Positions 1-10,009 of a stretch of DNA of 42,842 bases are shown piece after piece. The notes beneath the pieces were generated by a model. The model searched no databases. It was not told the DNA's origin and worked only from the letters and a program-made list of their open reading frames with translations. The position numbers were made by a program, and so were the translations under genes. The stretch's first letter is position 1, and each line of letters opens with the position of its first letter. The stretch comes from Nitrospinaceae bacterium (GTDB lineage: Bacteria > Nitrospinota > Nitrospinia > Nitrospinales > VA-1), in assembly GCA_023271875.1 (NCBI GenBank), contig JALPWY010000012.1, positions 1 through 42,842 on the forward strand, read 5' to 3'.

Positions 1-11
1 AAATTTCTTTT

Positions 12-1070
12 ATGGTCAATCAGTATGCTCGGATTAGTGGTGGTAACCGGGCGCTTTTTGAATTTGCTAATCGCCTAAAGAGGGAAGGTCATGAGGTGCA
101 TTGGTTTGTTCTCGCTAAACCGAGTAAATGGTACAGGTGGGATAAAAAAATCATCGCATCTATGAGAAGAGTTGTTACCATGCCTCCCGAAACTATTGAT
201 TGGATTGATAATACGATTCCCATTGAGATACTCCCAGCTAATCACTCAAAATATATTCCTGAAGCGGATATTCTTGTCGCTACAGCATGGCAGACAGCAG
301 ATTTTGCGGATAAACTCCCAAAGGAAAAAGGTGTGCTATTTTATTTTGTTTTGCATTATGAAAGTTTGTGGGCACGTAATAAAAGTCAAGCTCTGAAGAC
401 TTATGACCTGTCCTGCCAAAAGATTGTTTGCTCAAATTGGATTAAGAATAATCTAATGGAAAAACACGGACAAGATGCTCATGTATTAGTTATTCCCGTT
501 GACCAAAAAAAATTTTACTGTAACAAGAAAAAGTGGAATGCGACACGTCGAGTGTGCATGCTTCATCATGATTACGACTGGAAAGGGTATGAAGATGGGA
601 TTAAAGCAGTAAAGGAAGTTATTGCTCAAGGGCATGACCTAGAACTTGTGGTTTTTGGGGAAAAACTAAAAGATCCACAACCGTTATTTGATGCTGCTGG
701 GTTTGAATTTGAATACCATTATCGTCCAGCGCGGGAGAAGTTGAGACAAGTATACGTTTCATGCGATATTTTTTTATGTTCGAGTTGGTATGAAGGGCTT
801 GGTTTGACTGGCATGGAAGCGATGGCTTGCCGTTGTTCTTTAGTAACAACTAACACAGGTGGGTGTCTTGAATATGCGATAGATGAGAAAACCGCCTTGG
901 TATCGGAGCCCAGAGATATTATTAGTTTGAGCCGAAACCTTATTCGCCTGTTGGAAGATGAAACACTGCTAAAATCATTATCTGAAGATGGGTATTGCAA
1001 AATAAATGAATTTAATTGGGAAGAAAGTTGCGATCGACTGATATGCTTGTTTAATGAAAGTTTAACTTAA
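12..1070 (+). CDS. Glycosyltransferase family 4 (GT4-like)
   Basis: 352 aa ORF; C-terminal GT-B pattern 'SSWYEGLGLTGMEAMACRCSLVTTNTGG'. The start may lie further upstream, outside the window. Confidence 0.85.
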   Translation: MVNQYARISGGNRALFEFANRLKREGHEVHWFVLAKPSKWYRWDKKIIASMRRVVTMPPETIDWIDNTIPIEILPANHSKYIPEADILVATAWQTADFADKLPKEKGVLFYFVLHYESLWARNKSQALKTYDLSCQKIVCSNWIKNNLMEKHGQDAHVLVIPVDQKKFYCNKKKWNATRRVCMLHHDYDWKGYEDGIKAVKEVIAQGHDLELVVFGEKLKDPQPLFDAAGFEFEYHYRPAREKLRQVYVSCDIFLCSSWYEGLGLTGMEAMACRCSLVTTNTGGCLEYAIDEKTALVSEPRDIISLSRNLIRLLEDETLLKSLSEDGYCKINEFNWEESCDRLICLFNESLT

Positions 1071-1175
1071 GGAAGTATAAATGTGATGGCGAAAAAAAAT
1101 ATTTGACCACTAAATTTTCAAATATTATTAGGGTTAGTTTGTTTAATTAATGCCGTTATTTTTTAGAGTAAAACA

Positions 1176-2165
1176 ATGATTATTGTGACAGGAGGGGCAG
1201 GATGTATAGGTAGTGCAATTGTTTGGGCTTTAAATAAGCGCGGCATTAAAAATATTATTTTGGTCGATGGAGTTGACCACCCAGAAAAAAAAAAGAATAT
1301 TGCATCACTTAATTACTTTGCATTGGAAGATAAGGAAATATTCCTAGATCGGATTAAAAATAACAAAACTCCATGGTCAATAGACGCGATTATTCACTTG
1401 GGAGGATGTTCTTCAACAATTGAAAGAAACGAAGGTTTTTTGACAAAAACTAATTTTGACTATACCAGATGCCTTGCGACATACGCGTTGAATAAAGATA
1501 TTCGATTTATATACGCTTCCAGTGCGGCAACATATGGTAGTGGAGAGAATGGTTTTTCCGACAAAGTAGATCTTAAAATATTAAATCCACTTAACCCTTA
1601 TGGGCATAGTAAACATAAATTCGATCTATGGGCACAGGAGCAGGGTGCTCTCGATCAAATTATTGGGTTGAAGTATTTTAACGTTTTTGGTCCCGGAGAA
1701 TATCATAAAAAGGAAATGCAAAGTATGGTTCGTAGAGGGTTTCTGCAAGTGCTGGACAGCGGTAAGATTCGTCTTTTTAAGTCCCATAACCCAGAGTACT
1801 CTGACGGAGATCAGGAACGCGACTTTTTATACATCAAAGATGCAATAGAGATGACTCTTTTTTTTCTGGACAACCCGAAAATTGGAGGAATATTCAACGC
1901 TGGCACTGGAGTGGTAAGAACTTGGAATGATCTTGCCGCAACTGTCTTTAAGGCTATGGATAGAAATATTGCAATTGAATATGTCGATATGCCACCTTCA
2001 ATACGTGACCAATTTCAGTATCGTACCTGCGCAAAAATAGGTAAGATTCGGGATGCAGGATATTCTCAACCAATAACTTCTTTAGAAGAGGCTACGATGG
2101 ATTATATCCAAAACTACCTTCTTTTTAATAAACGTCTAGGAGAATCAAAAGTCTCTTTTGGGTGA
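1176..2165 (+). CDS. hldD: ADP-L-glycero-D-manno-heptose 6-epimerase (extended SDR)
   Basis: N-terminal Rossmann 'IIVTGGAGCIGSAIVWALN', YGHSK catalytic motif and HldD-like 'KYFNVFGPGEYHKKEMQSMV'. Confidence 0.85.
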   Translation: MIIVTGGAGCIGSAIVWALNKRGIKNIILVDGVDHPEKKKNIASLNYFALEDKEIFLDRIKNNKTPWSIDAIIHLGGCSSTIERNEGFLTKTNFDYTRCLATYALNKDIRFIYASSAATYGSGENGFSDKVDLKILNPLNPYGHSKHKFDLWAQEQGALDQIIGLKYFNVFGPGEYHKKEMQSMVRRGFLQVLDSGKIRLFKSHNPEYSDGDQERDFLYIKDAIEMTLFFLDNPKIGGIFNAGTGVVRTWNDLAATVFKAMDRNIAIEYVDMPPSIRDQFQYRTCAKIGKIRDAGYSQPITSLEEATMDYIQNYLLFNKRLGESKVSFG

Positions 2166-2257
2166 CCGAAAAAAAATAAAAATTCGTCTATGAGAGATAG
2201 GTCACTTAAAACGGTTTAAATGTATCCTCTACTGTAGTAAATAATCGTATTCCAGTA

Positions 2258-3157
2258 ATGATTCCTATAACATTAAAAAAATGGCTTGGCATTCCTCACC
2301 CATGTGAAGCACCAAGTTCAATTTTTATTGGATTGATCGGGGGTGTGGGCGATTTGATTTCAGCTGCACCTTCGGTAGTTGCCTTAAAAAAGAAGTATCC
2401 AGATACCCAAATCACCTTTGGTGTCGGAGACGGCATTTTCTTTAATACAATTAAAAATGATCCTAATATTGACCACTTTGAGACTCCCTTTTTCTATAAC
2501 GTCTGGAAAAAACGAGCACGTAGAAAGACCTATCGAGAAAAATATAGAGAACATGATCAGGTGTTTCTTCTAGACAATGGAACTTATGATTGGTGGAAGC
2601 CAAGGAAACACCTTCTAGATATCTATGCTGAAAAATGCGGGGTGAGCTTGAAAGAACGAAGACCTGTTATCTATTTAAATGATAACGATTTTGACGAAGC
2701 CAAAAAAAAACTTAACGAACTGGGGATTTCTAATAACGATAAACTTTTAGTTCTATCGCCCGAGACCCGATCGAAGAAAAAAATGAAAGAATGGCCATAC
2801 GACCGATTCTTGTCCCTTATTCAAAAAATTCATCAAAACCATGACTTTAAAATTGTCACTCTAGTTTCTAAAGAAAACCCTTACAATTATGATGGAACTA
2901 TTCCTCTGAAAGGGTATCCTTTAGGACCTTCAGCGGCTATGATCAGCCGATCAAATTTTTATCTTGGACTGGATAACGGTTTAACGCACATTGCGTCTTG
3001 TTTTGATGTGAAAATACTTTCTATACATATCGGGTACCCTGTTGAATGTGCTGGCCCGCTCTCCCCATTTGCTAAAGTAGTTGCGCACAAACCTTTTGAA
3101 CCCCCAGAAGCTATTTCAGTAGATGAGGTTTACAAAGTTTTTCAAGAATTAATTTAA
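2258..3157 (+). CDS. Glycosyltransferase family 9 (ADP-heptose:LPS heptosyltransferase-like)
   Basis: 'GLIGGVGDLISAAPSVVALKKKYPD' and 'GLDNGLTHIASCFDVKILSIHIGYP' are typical of GT9 proteins; follows hldD. Confidence 0.8.
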   Translation: MIPITLKKWLGIPHPCEAPSSIFIGLIGGVGDLISAAPSVVALKKKYPDTQITFGVGDGIFFNTIKNDPNIDHFETPFFYNVWKKRARRKTYREKYREHDQVFLLDNGTYDWWKPRKHLLDIYAEKCGVSLKERRPVIYLNDNDFDEAKKKLNELGISNNDKLLVLSPETRSKKKMKEWPYDRFLSLIQKIHQNHDFKIVTLVSKENPYNYDGTIPLKGYPLGPSAAMISRSNFYLGLDNGLTHIASCFDVKILSIHIGYPVECAGPLSPFAKVVAHKPFEPPEAISVDEVYKVFQELI

Positions 3158-3272
3158 ACTCATATATAGGACAAAGACAGTTTTGTGGTTCGACTTGTCC
3201 AAAGTGGTATGTTAGATTGGTTGTTAGTTATTTATGACAGATTGTTTACCCAGTTTGCTTTGAGTTCCTACC

Positions 3273-4394
3273 TTGAAATTGCTTCATATACTTCACACTG
3301 AAGCTGCCGCAGGATGGGGTGGCCAGGAGATTAGGGTCTTACAGGAAACTCGATTGCTTCTTGAGAGGGGGAATAGAGTTTCCTTGGTATGTCAGGCCCA
3401 CAGCCCTCTAGAAGAACGCGCCAGATCTATTTCCAACTCGCGGTTTCACCTTATCCCCATATCAATGAAGAGTGCCTTGAGTCTCTGGATATTTCTGACC
3501 TTGTATCGCTATGTTTCCAAGAGTAATCTCGATGTTATTCATACTCATAGTTCTGTTGACAGTTGGTTAGGTGGTGTGGTCGGAAAATTGTCAGGAGTTC
3601 CAGTTATTCGCACTCGTCACGTTTCCTTGCCTGTGAATGACTTTTTTCCAAATCATCTTTTATATTCCTACATACCCCAGCGAATTCTCACTAGTGGAAA
3701 CATGATTTCAGACATTGTAAAACAGGTTCGTTGTGTTGACTCAACTAAAGTCGTTTCTATTCCCGCAGGAGTCGATCTAAGTAAATTTGATTCAGGAATT
3801 TCCGGAGAAAAGATTCGTAAGGAATTAAAGGTTAATTCAAATCAAATTCTTATAGGAAAAATAGGCGTCGTTAGGGGTTGGAAAGGGCACAACTATTTCC
3901 TTGAGGCTATTCCCTTGATTTTAAAAAAGATTCCTTATGCTAAGTTTGTGATTGCAGGAGATGGCCCAGGTTTTAAAGAAATAAAATCTAAAGTTAAGCT
4001 AGCTGGAATTGAGAATGAAGTAGACCTCCTTGGGCATAGGGAGGATGTTCCTGAGATTATGGCAGCATTAGATGTTCAAGTGTTAGCCTCATTTGCTGGA
4101 GAAGGTACCCCGCAAGTCATACCACAGGCATTTGCAATGAAGACACCAGTGGTGGCCACAAAGATAGCCTCTATTCCAGATCTTTTGGGTCAAGGGAAAC
4201 GAGGGATATTGATTGAACCTGAAAATGCTCTAAGTCTTGCAGAAGGTGTATTGAAAATAATCAGAAACCCTGAGATTGCGAAATGCCTAGTTGAAAACGC
4301 GTACTCATTTTGCCTCAAGGAATTAACGGTGGATAAAATGATGGATTCAACTATCGCTATTTATGAAGAGGTTACTTCTTCTCCCCAAAAATAA
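3273..4394 (+). CDS. Glycosyltransferase family 4; TTG start
   Basis: 373 aa; 'GWGGQEIRVLQETRLLLERGNRV', 'IVIAGDGPGFKEIKSKVKLAGIENEVDLLGHREDVPEIMAALDVQVLAS' type GT4 architecture. Confidence 0.85.
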   Translation: MKLLHILHTEAAAGWGGQEIRVLQETRLLLERGNRVSLVCQAHSPLEERARSISNSRFHLIPISMKSALSLWIFLTLYRYVSKSNLDVIHTHSSVDSWLGGVVGKLSGVPVIRTRHVSLPVNDFFPNHLLYSYIPQRILTSGNMISDIVKQVRCVDSTKVVSIPAGVDLSKFDSGISGEKIRKELKVNSNQILIGKIGVVRGWKGHNYFLEAIPLILKKIPYAKFVIAGDGPGFKEIKSKVKLAGIENEVDLLGHREDVPEIMAALDVQVLASFAGEGTPQVIPQAFAMKTPVVATKIASIPDLLGQGKRGILIEPENALSLAEGVLKIIRNPEIAKCLVENAYSFCLKELTVDKMMDSTIAIYEEVTSSPQK

Positions 4395-4425
4395 TTAGCT
4401 ATATTATTAGTTTTTTAGGCCACCT

Positions 4426-5559
4426 ATGAGAATTGCTGTTATTAGACAAAAGTTCGTTAACTATGGAGGGGCTGAACAATTTGTTTCGGGATATACAAAT
4501 CAACTTGCCAGCATGGGACATGCGATTCATATTTTTGCAAATCAATGGACTCCGTCTAATCACCCGAATATAAAGATTCATGCTGTTCGTGCAATTAAAA
4601 GAAACTCTTTTTTGAGAGTTTTATCATTTGCTTGGTTTGCTCTCCGTTCAACAAGCTCTAAATCGTTTGATATAGTTCAAAGCCATGAACGAACATGGAG
4701 CCAAGACGTATATCGAGCTGGCGATGGATGTCACCGTGAGTGGCTTGAAAGACGAGCACGTTATTTGCCATTTGTAAAGAGATTCTTTTTTCGTTTTAGT
4801 TTTTTTCATCAATTAATTTTAGGATTAGAGAAAAGAATTTTTGAGAATGGAGAATGTAAAAAGATAATAGCTATCTCCGAGATGGTTAAGCGAGATATAT
4901 TGAAGCATTACCAGCTACCAGAAGACAGGGTGAGGTTGGTTTATAATGGGGTGGATTTACATAGATTTAACCCAAGTAATAGGAAATCCTTCCGAGGCGA
5001 ACTTCGGCAGCAATTAAGAATTTCTGATGAAGAAGTAATGATTTTGTTTGTGGGGTCGGGATTCGAGCGCAAAGGGTTAGAGTATCTAATTAAGTCTGTT
5101 CAGCACGTGAAACAGAAAAACTGGAGATTAGTTCTCGTAGGAAAGGGAAAGTGGAAAAGATATTTAGATTTTGCTTCAAAGGAGAATCGGGGGAAAATAA
5201 CTAACCTAGAGCCAATTGATGAAATTGAAAAATTGTATGCAGCAGCAGATTTTTTTGTTCTTCCTTCAATCTATGAACCATTTGGAAATGCTAATCTGGA
5301 GGCTTTAGCCTCGGGGCTTCCGATCATCACGAGCCGCAACTGTGGTGTTGCAGAAATAATTACACCTCAAAAGGAAGGAATTATTTTGGAAGAGCCATCA
5401 GACTCTGAAGCCATGGCTAAAGCCATCGATTATTTGATGGATTCAAAAACTAGGGAACCAATGAGACAATCAGCTCGTTTGTTAGCTGAGAAATTCACCC
5501 AAGAGCGCAATGCTTCTGAGATGTTACAAATCTATCAGGAGTTGATAGACCATCAATGA
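4426..5559 (+). CDS. Glycosyltransferase family 4, WaaG/RfaG-like LPS core transferase
   Basis: 377 aa; 'FVNYGGAEQFVSGYTNQLASMGH', 'DVYRAGDGCHREWLERRA', 'ILFVGSGFERKGLEYLIKSV', 'FVLPSIYEPFGNANLEALASGLPIITS'. Confidence 0.85.
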   Translation: MRIAVIRQKFVNYGGAEQFVSGYTNQLASMGHAIHIFANQWTPSNHPNIKIHAVRAIKRNSFLRVLSFAWFALRSTSSKSFDIVQSHERTWSQDVYRAGDGCHREWLERRARYLPFVKRFFFRFSFFHQLILGLEKRIFENGECKKIIAISEMVKRDILKHYQLPEDRVRLVYNGVDLHRFNPSNRKSFRGELRQQLRISDEEVMILFVGSGFERKGLEYLIKSVQHVKQKNWRLVLVGKGKWKRYLDFASKENRGKITNLEPIDEIEKLYAAADFFVLPSIYEPFGNANLEALASGLPIITSRNCGVAEIITPQKEGIILEEPSDSEAMAKAIDYLMDSKTREPMRQSARLLAEKFTQERNASEMLQIYQELIDHQ

Positions 5560-5643
5560 GAATCCTGAGTAAGAGGTAAAAAAAATATAAGGCAACCAAA
5601 GATTTTCTACTGTTCATGGAAATGACTTTGAATTTATTGAAAA

Positions 5644-5872
5644 CTACAGCTTTGTGTGAGTACCGTCACAAAAGGGTAGTTTGCTAGTTTGCCACAGTCA
5701 CAAATAGCCATTCTTTTGGTTTGGCTGGCTTCAAATTCCATAGGTGATTTTCCCGTGTTAAACATTTCGTGGGAGCCATCACAATAAAGTTTTTTTGCTG
5801 ATTCCCCGCAGGCGCAGTAAATTTTTTTCCTGGAGTTTTATTTACGTAGTTGGGTTTATTTTCGTAAGTCAT
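5644..5872 (-). pseudogene. Double-CDGSH iron-sulfur domain protein, disrupted by two single-base frameshifts (or assembly indels)
   Basis: Reading through two one-base deletions gives MTYENKPNYVNKTPGKK|IYCACGESAKKLYCDGSHEMFNTGKSPMEFEASQTKRMAICDCGKLANY|PFCDGTHTKL*. This has two full CDGSH motifs, CxCx2Sx5CDGSH and CxCx8CDGTH. Frame breaks lie at the T7/A7 run (5822-5828) and the GGG/CCC run (5674-5676). The ORF track lists only the wrong-frame ORF 5684..5902. Confidence 0.85.
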
Positions 5873-6057
5873 ATGTTTATTCGTACGTTTAATAAGCGAC
5901 AATAAAAAACAAGTCTACATGGAAAAGATGTCTTTTCAATATAAAGAAAAAATATTTTATGTCATGAGTGATAGTTGTTGGATGCCAAGAATATATCTAG
6001 TGGTTCCAATTACCGGCAATTAAGAACTAGGGGATAATTGGCCGTTGGCAAACAAAA

Positions 6058-7071
6058 TTAAATCAAATGACGGATGATTTTCCAATATGTATTAAGCGCT
6101 GGACTAAGGAAATATGTTAGGAGGGGATTGTTTGTGCCACTGATAGCCAGAGTTCCTTTATAAACACGAGTAATTTCTTTGTCAGATACCTTGCGTAAAA
6201 GTTTTAGTTTTTTTCTTTTAGTTAATATGCGTGGAAAAAACATTAGAATTTCAATATAACTTTTCATTTTAAGAAGAAACCATCTATGAATAACAGCATG
6301 AAACCACTGAGAAAACTCAATAGTAATTAAAGCAGGGGAAATTAACGCGAGTGTTTTGACCTCCATATTTTTTAGTAAAATATGGAGACGATTTTTTTCA
6401 GAGGAGTAATATTTTAAAATGCCTTTGTTGAATTTATAGTGGTGATGCATAATAGCTTGTGGAACAACTTTAAGGTGCCATCCTGCCAGTCGAATTCTCC
6501 ATGACAAATCGTGATCTTCATGGTAAAGAAACAGGTCTTCATCAAATCCTCCTACCGTTTCATATACTTCTCTTCTTAACATAAAAATTCCACCACATGC
6601 TGATTCAAAAGGTTCCTGATAACCAGGATCTTTCTGGCCGAGTAAATTTGGATAGGCGATTCCGGTGTAATTAATCAATACGCCAAGAGAATTAATTGTA
6701 TTTTGTTGATCGATGTGTAGGATTTTTGGGATAGTCCCTCCCACATTGGAGTCGCTTTCTAAAACCTTAGCTAACTCCCCGACACATTTAGAATGTAGTT
6801 TGAGATCGCTGTTGAGGAAAAGAAGATAGTCGCCTTTGGCGATACCTAATCCTCTATTGATTGCAGAACCAAAACCTAGGTTTTCCCCGTTTTCAATAAT
6901 TTTAATAGAGGGAAAACATTTTCGGATATATTCGACTGAGTCGTCCTTAGAACCGTTATCGCTGATAATAATATCTATTTTGTTTCTATTTTGATCGAGT
7001 AGAGATTGAATGCACTCAACGATAACATCTTTGTCGTTCCAATTAACGATAATAGCGGTTACTTTTTTCAA
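6058..7071 (-). CDS. Glycosyltransferase family 2 (rhamnosyltransferase/WbbL-like); TTG start
   Basis: 'VTAIIVNWNDKDVIVECIQSLLDQ', 'ISDNGSKDDSVEYI', 'NLGFGSAINRGL', 'GGFDEDLFLYHEDHDLSWRIRLAGW'. Confidence 0.9.
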   Translation of the reverse strand: MKKVTAIIVNWNDKDVIVECIQSLLDQNRNKIDIIISDNGSKDDSVEYIRKCFPSIKIIENGENLGFGSAINRGLGIAKGDYLLFLNSDLKLHSKCVGELAKVLESDSNVGGTIPKILHIDQQNTINSLGVLINYTGIAYPNLLGQKDPGYQEPFESACGGIFMLRREVYETVGGFDEDLFLYHEDHDLSWRIRLAGWHLKVVPQAIMHHHYKFNKGILKYYSSEKNRLHILLKNMEVKTLALISPALITIEFSQWFHAVIHRWFLLKMKSYIEILMFFPRILTKRKKLKLLRKVSDKEITRVYKGTLAISGTNNPLLTYFLSPALNTYWKIIRHLI

Positions 7072-7253
7072 AGGTTTTCTCTTTCGTGTTAGCGAGAAAA
7101 TAAAAATATTACATAGTTAGGAATAGTTTTTGTGCTAGTTATAAAATTTATCTTAGTGCTCAAATTATATCGGGGGCTCAAATATTCTATGGACTTTCTT
7201 GCGATGTTTTAATTTGAAGGTGGCAAGCCATTAATTTCTGGATGGGTGTAAAT

Positions 7254-7658
7254 CTATTCTAAAATTTGTTCGTAGAAAGTGTCCGGGTCATCAGCGTTGA
7301 AAGACTCATTAGCGTAAACAATGAGCACCATATCAGTATCTCCAATATTCTTTATAGCATGAATGATTCCGGGAGTTATTTTTACTGTTCGTAGTGCGCC
7401 TTCACCCATGAGTAATTCTTTTTTTTCACCTGTTTCCAGGTCCTTTAGTAGCAGGAGGCCTTTTCCTTGTGGGACACAGAACCATTCTAGTTTTCGAGTA
7501 TGATAATGGTTGCCGCGAGTTTTCCCAGGATAAGCAACTGAAACATGAATTTGGCCAAACTCATGGGGAACTTTCAGGCTTTTGCTTCCTAAAACTTCTA
7601 TAAGCCAACCTCGCTCGTCTGATTTGCAGTCAAGGTTTTCTATTAGAATATCCTTCAT
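7254..7658 (-). CDS. Cupin protein resembling the C-terminal domain of CapF/WbjC/FnlB
   Basis: From MKDILIENLD: 'DERGWLIEV...GQIHVSVAYPGKTRGNHYHTRKLEWFCVPQGKGLLLL...IKNIGDTDMVLIVYANESFNADDPDTFYEQI'. ATGA overlap with the upstream SDR gene. Confidence 0.8.
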   Translation of the reverse strand: MKDILIENLDCKSDERGWLIEVLGSKSLKVPHEFGQIHVSVAYPGKTRGNHYHTRKLEWFCVPQGKGLLLLKDLETGEKKELLMGEGALRTVKITPGIIHAIKNIGDTDMVLIVYANESFNADDPDTFYEQILE

Positions 7659-8524
7659 TGAGTCACCTCTTTTTGAAACCAGAGCAAGGTCTTTTTTATC
7701 CCTGACCGAAGAGTGGTTTTTGGTGTCCACTTGAACCGTTGTCTGAAACGTGTAGCGTCTAGTGAAAAAGAATTTTGTCCGGTGCTTGCATTGGGAGAAT
7801 ACGATTCTTTTACTTCTACACCTGAAGATTTGATGCTCCGTATGACCTGACGCAACGAGGTCGTCTGGTTGGTGCCAATATTATAAACCCCTGAAATAAA
7901 ATTGTTTGTTTTAATTCCCGCGAGCACCATTGCTTTTACTACATCTTCTACGTAAATAAAGTCTCTTTTCTGGTGACCGTCACCGTCAATTCTAAGAGGT
8001 TCTTTGTTTATTGATTTATGACAGAATGTGGCGATGACGGAATTATATTCAGGGCGGCAACCTGGTCCATAGACATTTGCAATACGAAGTATAACGTGTT
8101 CAAAGCCAGAAAGTCGAATCAGATCCTCCGCCGTTCTTTTTGAGATACCGAACAGCGTTGTCGGTTCGACCTTGTAAGATTCCGTAACCAGTTTTCCGGG
8201 CGGCTTTATTTTTTTATAAACTTGTGATGAAGATGTGAAAATGATACGAGGAGAAGACTTCCCATATTTTTTAATCGCTTCGAGCAGACTGAAAGTGGCT
8301 TGGATATTCCCTTTTAAAATTTCTTTGTTGGTTCCTCGGTTCACACCGGCGATATGATAAATTAGATCCAAATTTTTAATAAAAGACTTTAGCTCGTTTA
8401 TCTCTGGAAATTTTTTGGAAGAGTTACGTTTAAGGGTAGTAACCTCAAAGTCGGTTAACTGATGAAGAGCATTTGTAAGGTGTGAACCTAAAAATCCTGA
8501 TGACCCTGTTACGCCAACTTGCAT
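7655..8524 (-). CDS. NAD-dependent epimerase/dehydratase (extended SDR)
   Basis: From MQVGVTGSSGFLGSHLTNAL with GGAAAGGA upstream; 'SSSQVYKK', 'FGISKRTAEDLIRL', 'YNSVIATFCHKS'. Confidence 0.85.
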   Translation of the reverse strand: MQVGVTGSSGFLGSHLTNALHQLTDFEVTTLKRNSSKKFPEINELKSFIKNLDLIYHIAGVNRGTNKEILKGNIQATFSLLEAIKKYGKSSPRIIFTSSSQVYKKIKPPGKLVTESYKVEPTTLFGISKRTAEDLIRLSGFEHVILRIANVYGPGCRPEYNSVIATFCHKSINKEPLRIDGDGHQKRDFIYVEDVVKAMVLAGIKTNNFISGVYNIGTNQTTSLRQVIRSIKSSGVEVKESYSPNASTGQNSFSLDATRFRQRFKWTPKTTLRSGIKKTLLWFQKEVTQ

Positions 8525-8706
8525 TAGTTTCCTTTCCATAAAACTATAGGATATTGACACACACTACTTTAAAAAAAATATATTTTATAAAATATTTATA
8601 CAGTATTCTAAAATCAGGAAGCTAAAATACCTAAATTTGAAATACGATGGTTGTTTTACTAATAATTACTTCTTAAACGGTATTATTTATACGGGGCTTA
8701 AGCGGT

Positions 8707-9843
8707 ATGGTTAGATTTGCTATTATATTCGTTCTTTCTCTGGCACTGACAATAAGCTTGAATATAACAGATTTTCGGGTTGCCAACGCCGCAGAACCAT
8801 CGGTGTTTAGTCAGGCGTTGCCTGGCTATGTCTATCGGTTTCCAGAAGATTTTTACTCTCATGATGGCTTTAGAATCGAATGGTGGTACTACACCGGAAA
8901 CCTAGAAGAGGTGGCAACGTCTCGTTCATTTGGTTATCAGCTTACATTCTTTCGTGTGGCTCTTGACACAATGGCTGATAATCCAAACCCCTCTAAATGG
9001 AAGGTGGGGCATATTTACTTCGCACATATGGCACTAACTGATATAGCAGGTGAAAAGTTTTATTACTTTGAGAGAATCAATCGGAAGGGGATTGGCAATG
9101 CTGGTGCAGACTCTCAACGACTGATGGTTTGGAATGAAGATTGGTCTCTTGAAGGCAAGGATAATGAACATTTGCTTGAAGCTGTTGAGTCAGGAACGGG
9201 GATTAAATTGCAACTAGCCCCTGAGAAGAAATTGGTGATTCATGGGCAAGATGGAATTAGCAGCAAAGGAAGCGAAGCAGGAAATGCCTCGCACTATTTT
9301 TCGTACACACGTATGAAAACAAGTGGGACGATTTTCGTAGACGGAAAAAGTTATAAGGTTTTTGGAACAAGTTGGATGGACCACGAATACTCGAGTAATC
9401 AGCTTAATAATGAATTGTCTGGCTGGGATTGGTTCTCGTTAAAACTTGATGATCAGACCGAATTAATGCTGTACCAACTTCGAAGAAAATCGGGGGGTAT
9501 CGATTCTTTTTCGAGTGGAACTTTCGTTTTATCTGACGGGGTTTCACGCCATATAAAGCGAAATGAATTTACAGTTGAATCGTCAGCTGAGTGGAGAAGT
9601 AAACAATCAGGTATTACTTACCCAGCTGGTTGGAAAGTGAGCTTGCCAGATTTTGGAATTAAGTTAAGCCTATCACCTGACTTGAATGATCAAGAGCTTT
9701 ATAACCTGCGGTCAATTTCAGCATCTTATTGGGAGGGGAGCGTTTCAGTAGAAGGGACTATTCGCGGGGAACTGATTAAAGGTAAAGGATATGTAGAGTT
9801 AGTAGGTTACGGCAAAGACCTAATGCAGGACTTGCCGGATTAA
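8707..9843 (+). CDS. Lipocalin-like / carotenoid 1,2-hydratase (CrtC/AttH-type) domain protein, secreted
   Basis: Signal peptide; 'FRIEWWYYTGNLEE...GYQLTFFRVAL', 'VFGTSWMDHEYSSNQL...GWDWFSLKLDDQTELMLYQLRR'. Confidence 0.85.
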   Translation: MVRFAIIFVLSLALTISLNITDFRVANAAEPSVFSQALPGYVYRFPEDFYSHDGFRIEWWYYTGNLEEVATSRSFGYQLTFFRVALDTMADNPNPSKWKVGHIYFAHMALTDIAGEKFYYFERINRKGIGNAGADSQRLMVWNEDWSLEGKDNEHLLEAVESGTGIKLQLAPEKKLVIHGQDGISSKGSEAGNASHYFSYTRMKTSGTIFVDGKSYKVFGTSWMDHEYSSNQLNNELSGWDWFSLKLDDQTELMLYQLRRKSGGIDSFSSGTFVLSDGVSRHIKRNEFTVESSAEWRSKQSGITYPAGWKVSLPDFGIKLSLSPDLNDQELYNLRSISASYWEGSVSVEGTIRGELIKGKGYVELVGYGKDLMQDLPD

Positions 9844-9944
9844 ATAACTAGGCAAAAACTTCCTCGTTGGGAAAACCAAGCTCGTAACGAATAAGATAAA
9901 AACTCGGAAAGTCTTTAAAATAAAGGGTTTTGAGAGGCTTAAAA

Positions 9945-9961
9945 TTGGCATAGGATTTGCT
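9945..9961 (+). promoter_or_regulatory. Putative sigma-54 (-24/-12) promoter TTGGCATAGGATTTGCT
   Basis: GG (9947-9948) and GC (9959-9960) have the 12-nt spacing expected for TGGCAC-N5-TTGCW; intergenic, 49 bp upstream of the 10010 ORF. Confidence 0.6.
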
Positions 9962-10009
9962 TTATTTATGGATTTATAAAGAATAAATTCAATCGAACCG
10001 GAGAAAGTC

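Noticed and set aside
3169-3200. Inverted repeat GGACAA...TTGTCC after the heptosyltransferase
   Set aside because: Short 6-bp arms, 20-nt loop and no T-tract; weak terminator candidate.
5684-5902. ORF-track 72-aa protein MSLIKRTNKHMTYENK...
   Set aside because: Wrong-frame reading of the disrupted CDGSH gene; only its N-terminal part is in the real frame.
5919-6023. 34-aa + strand ORF MEKMSFQYKEKIFYVMSDSCWMPRIYLVVPITGN
   Set aside because: No SD, no motif, AT-rich gap; compatible with chance.
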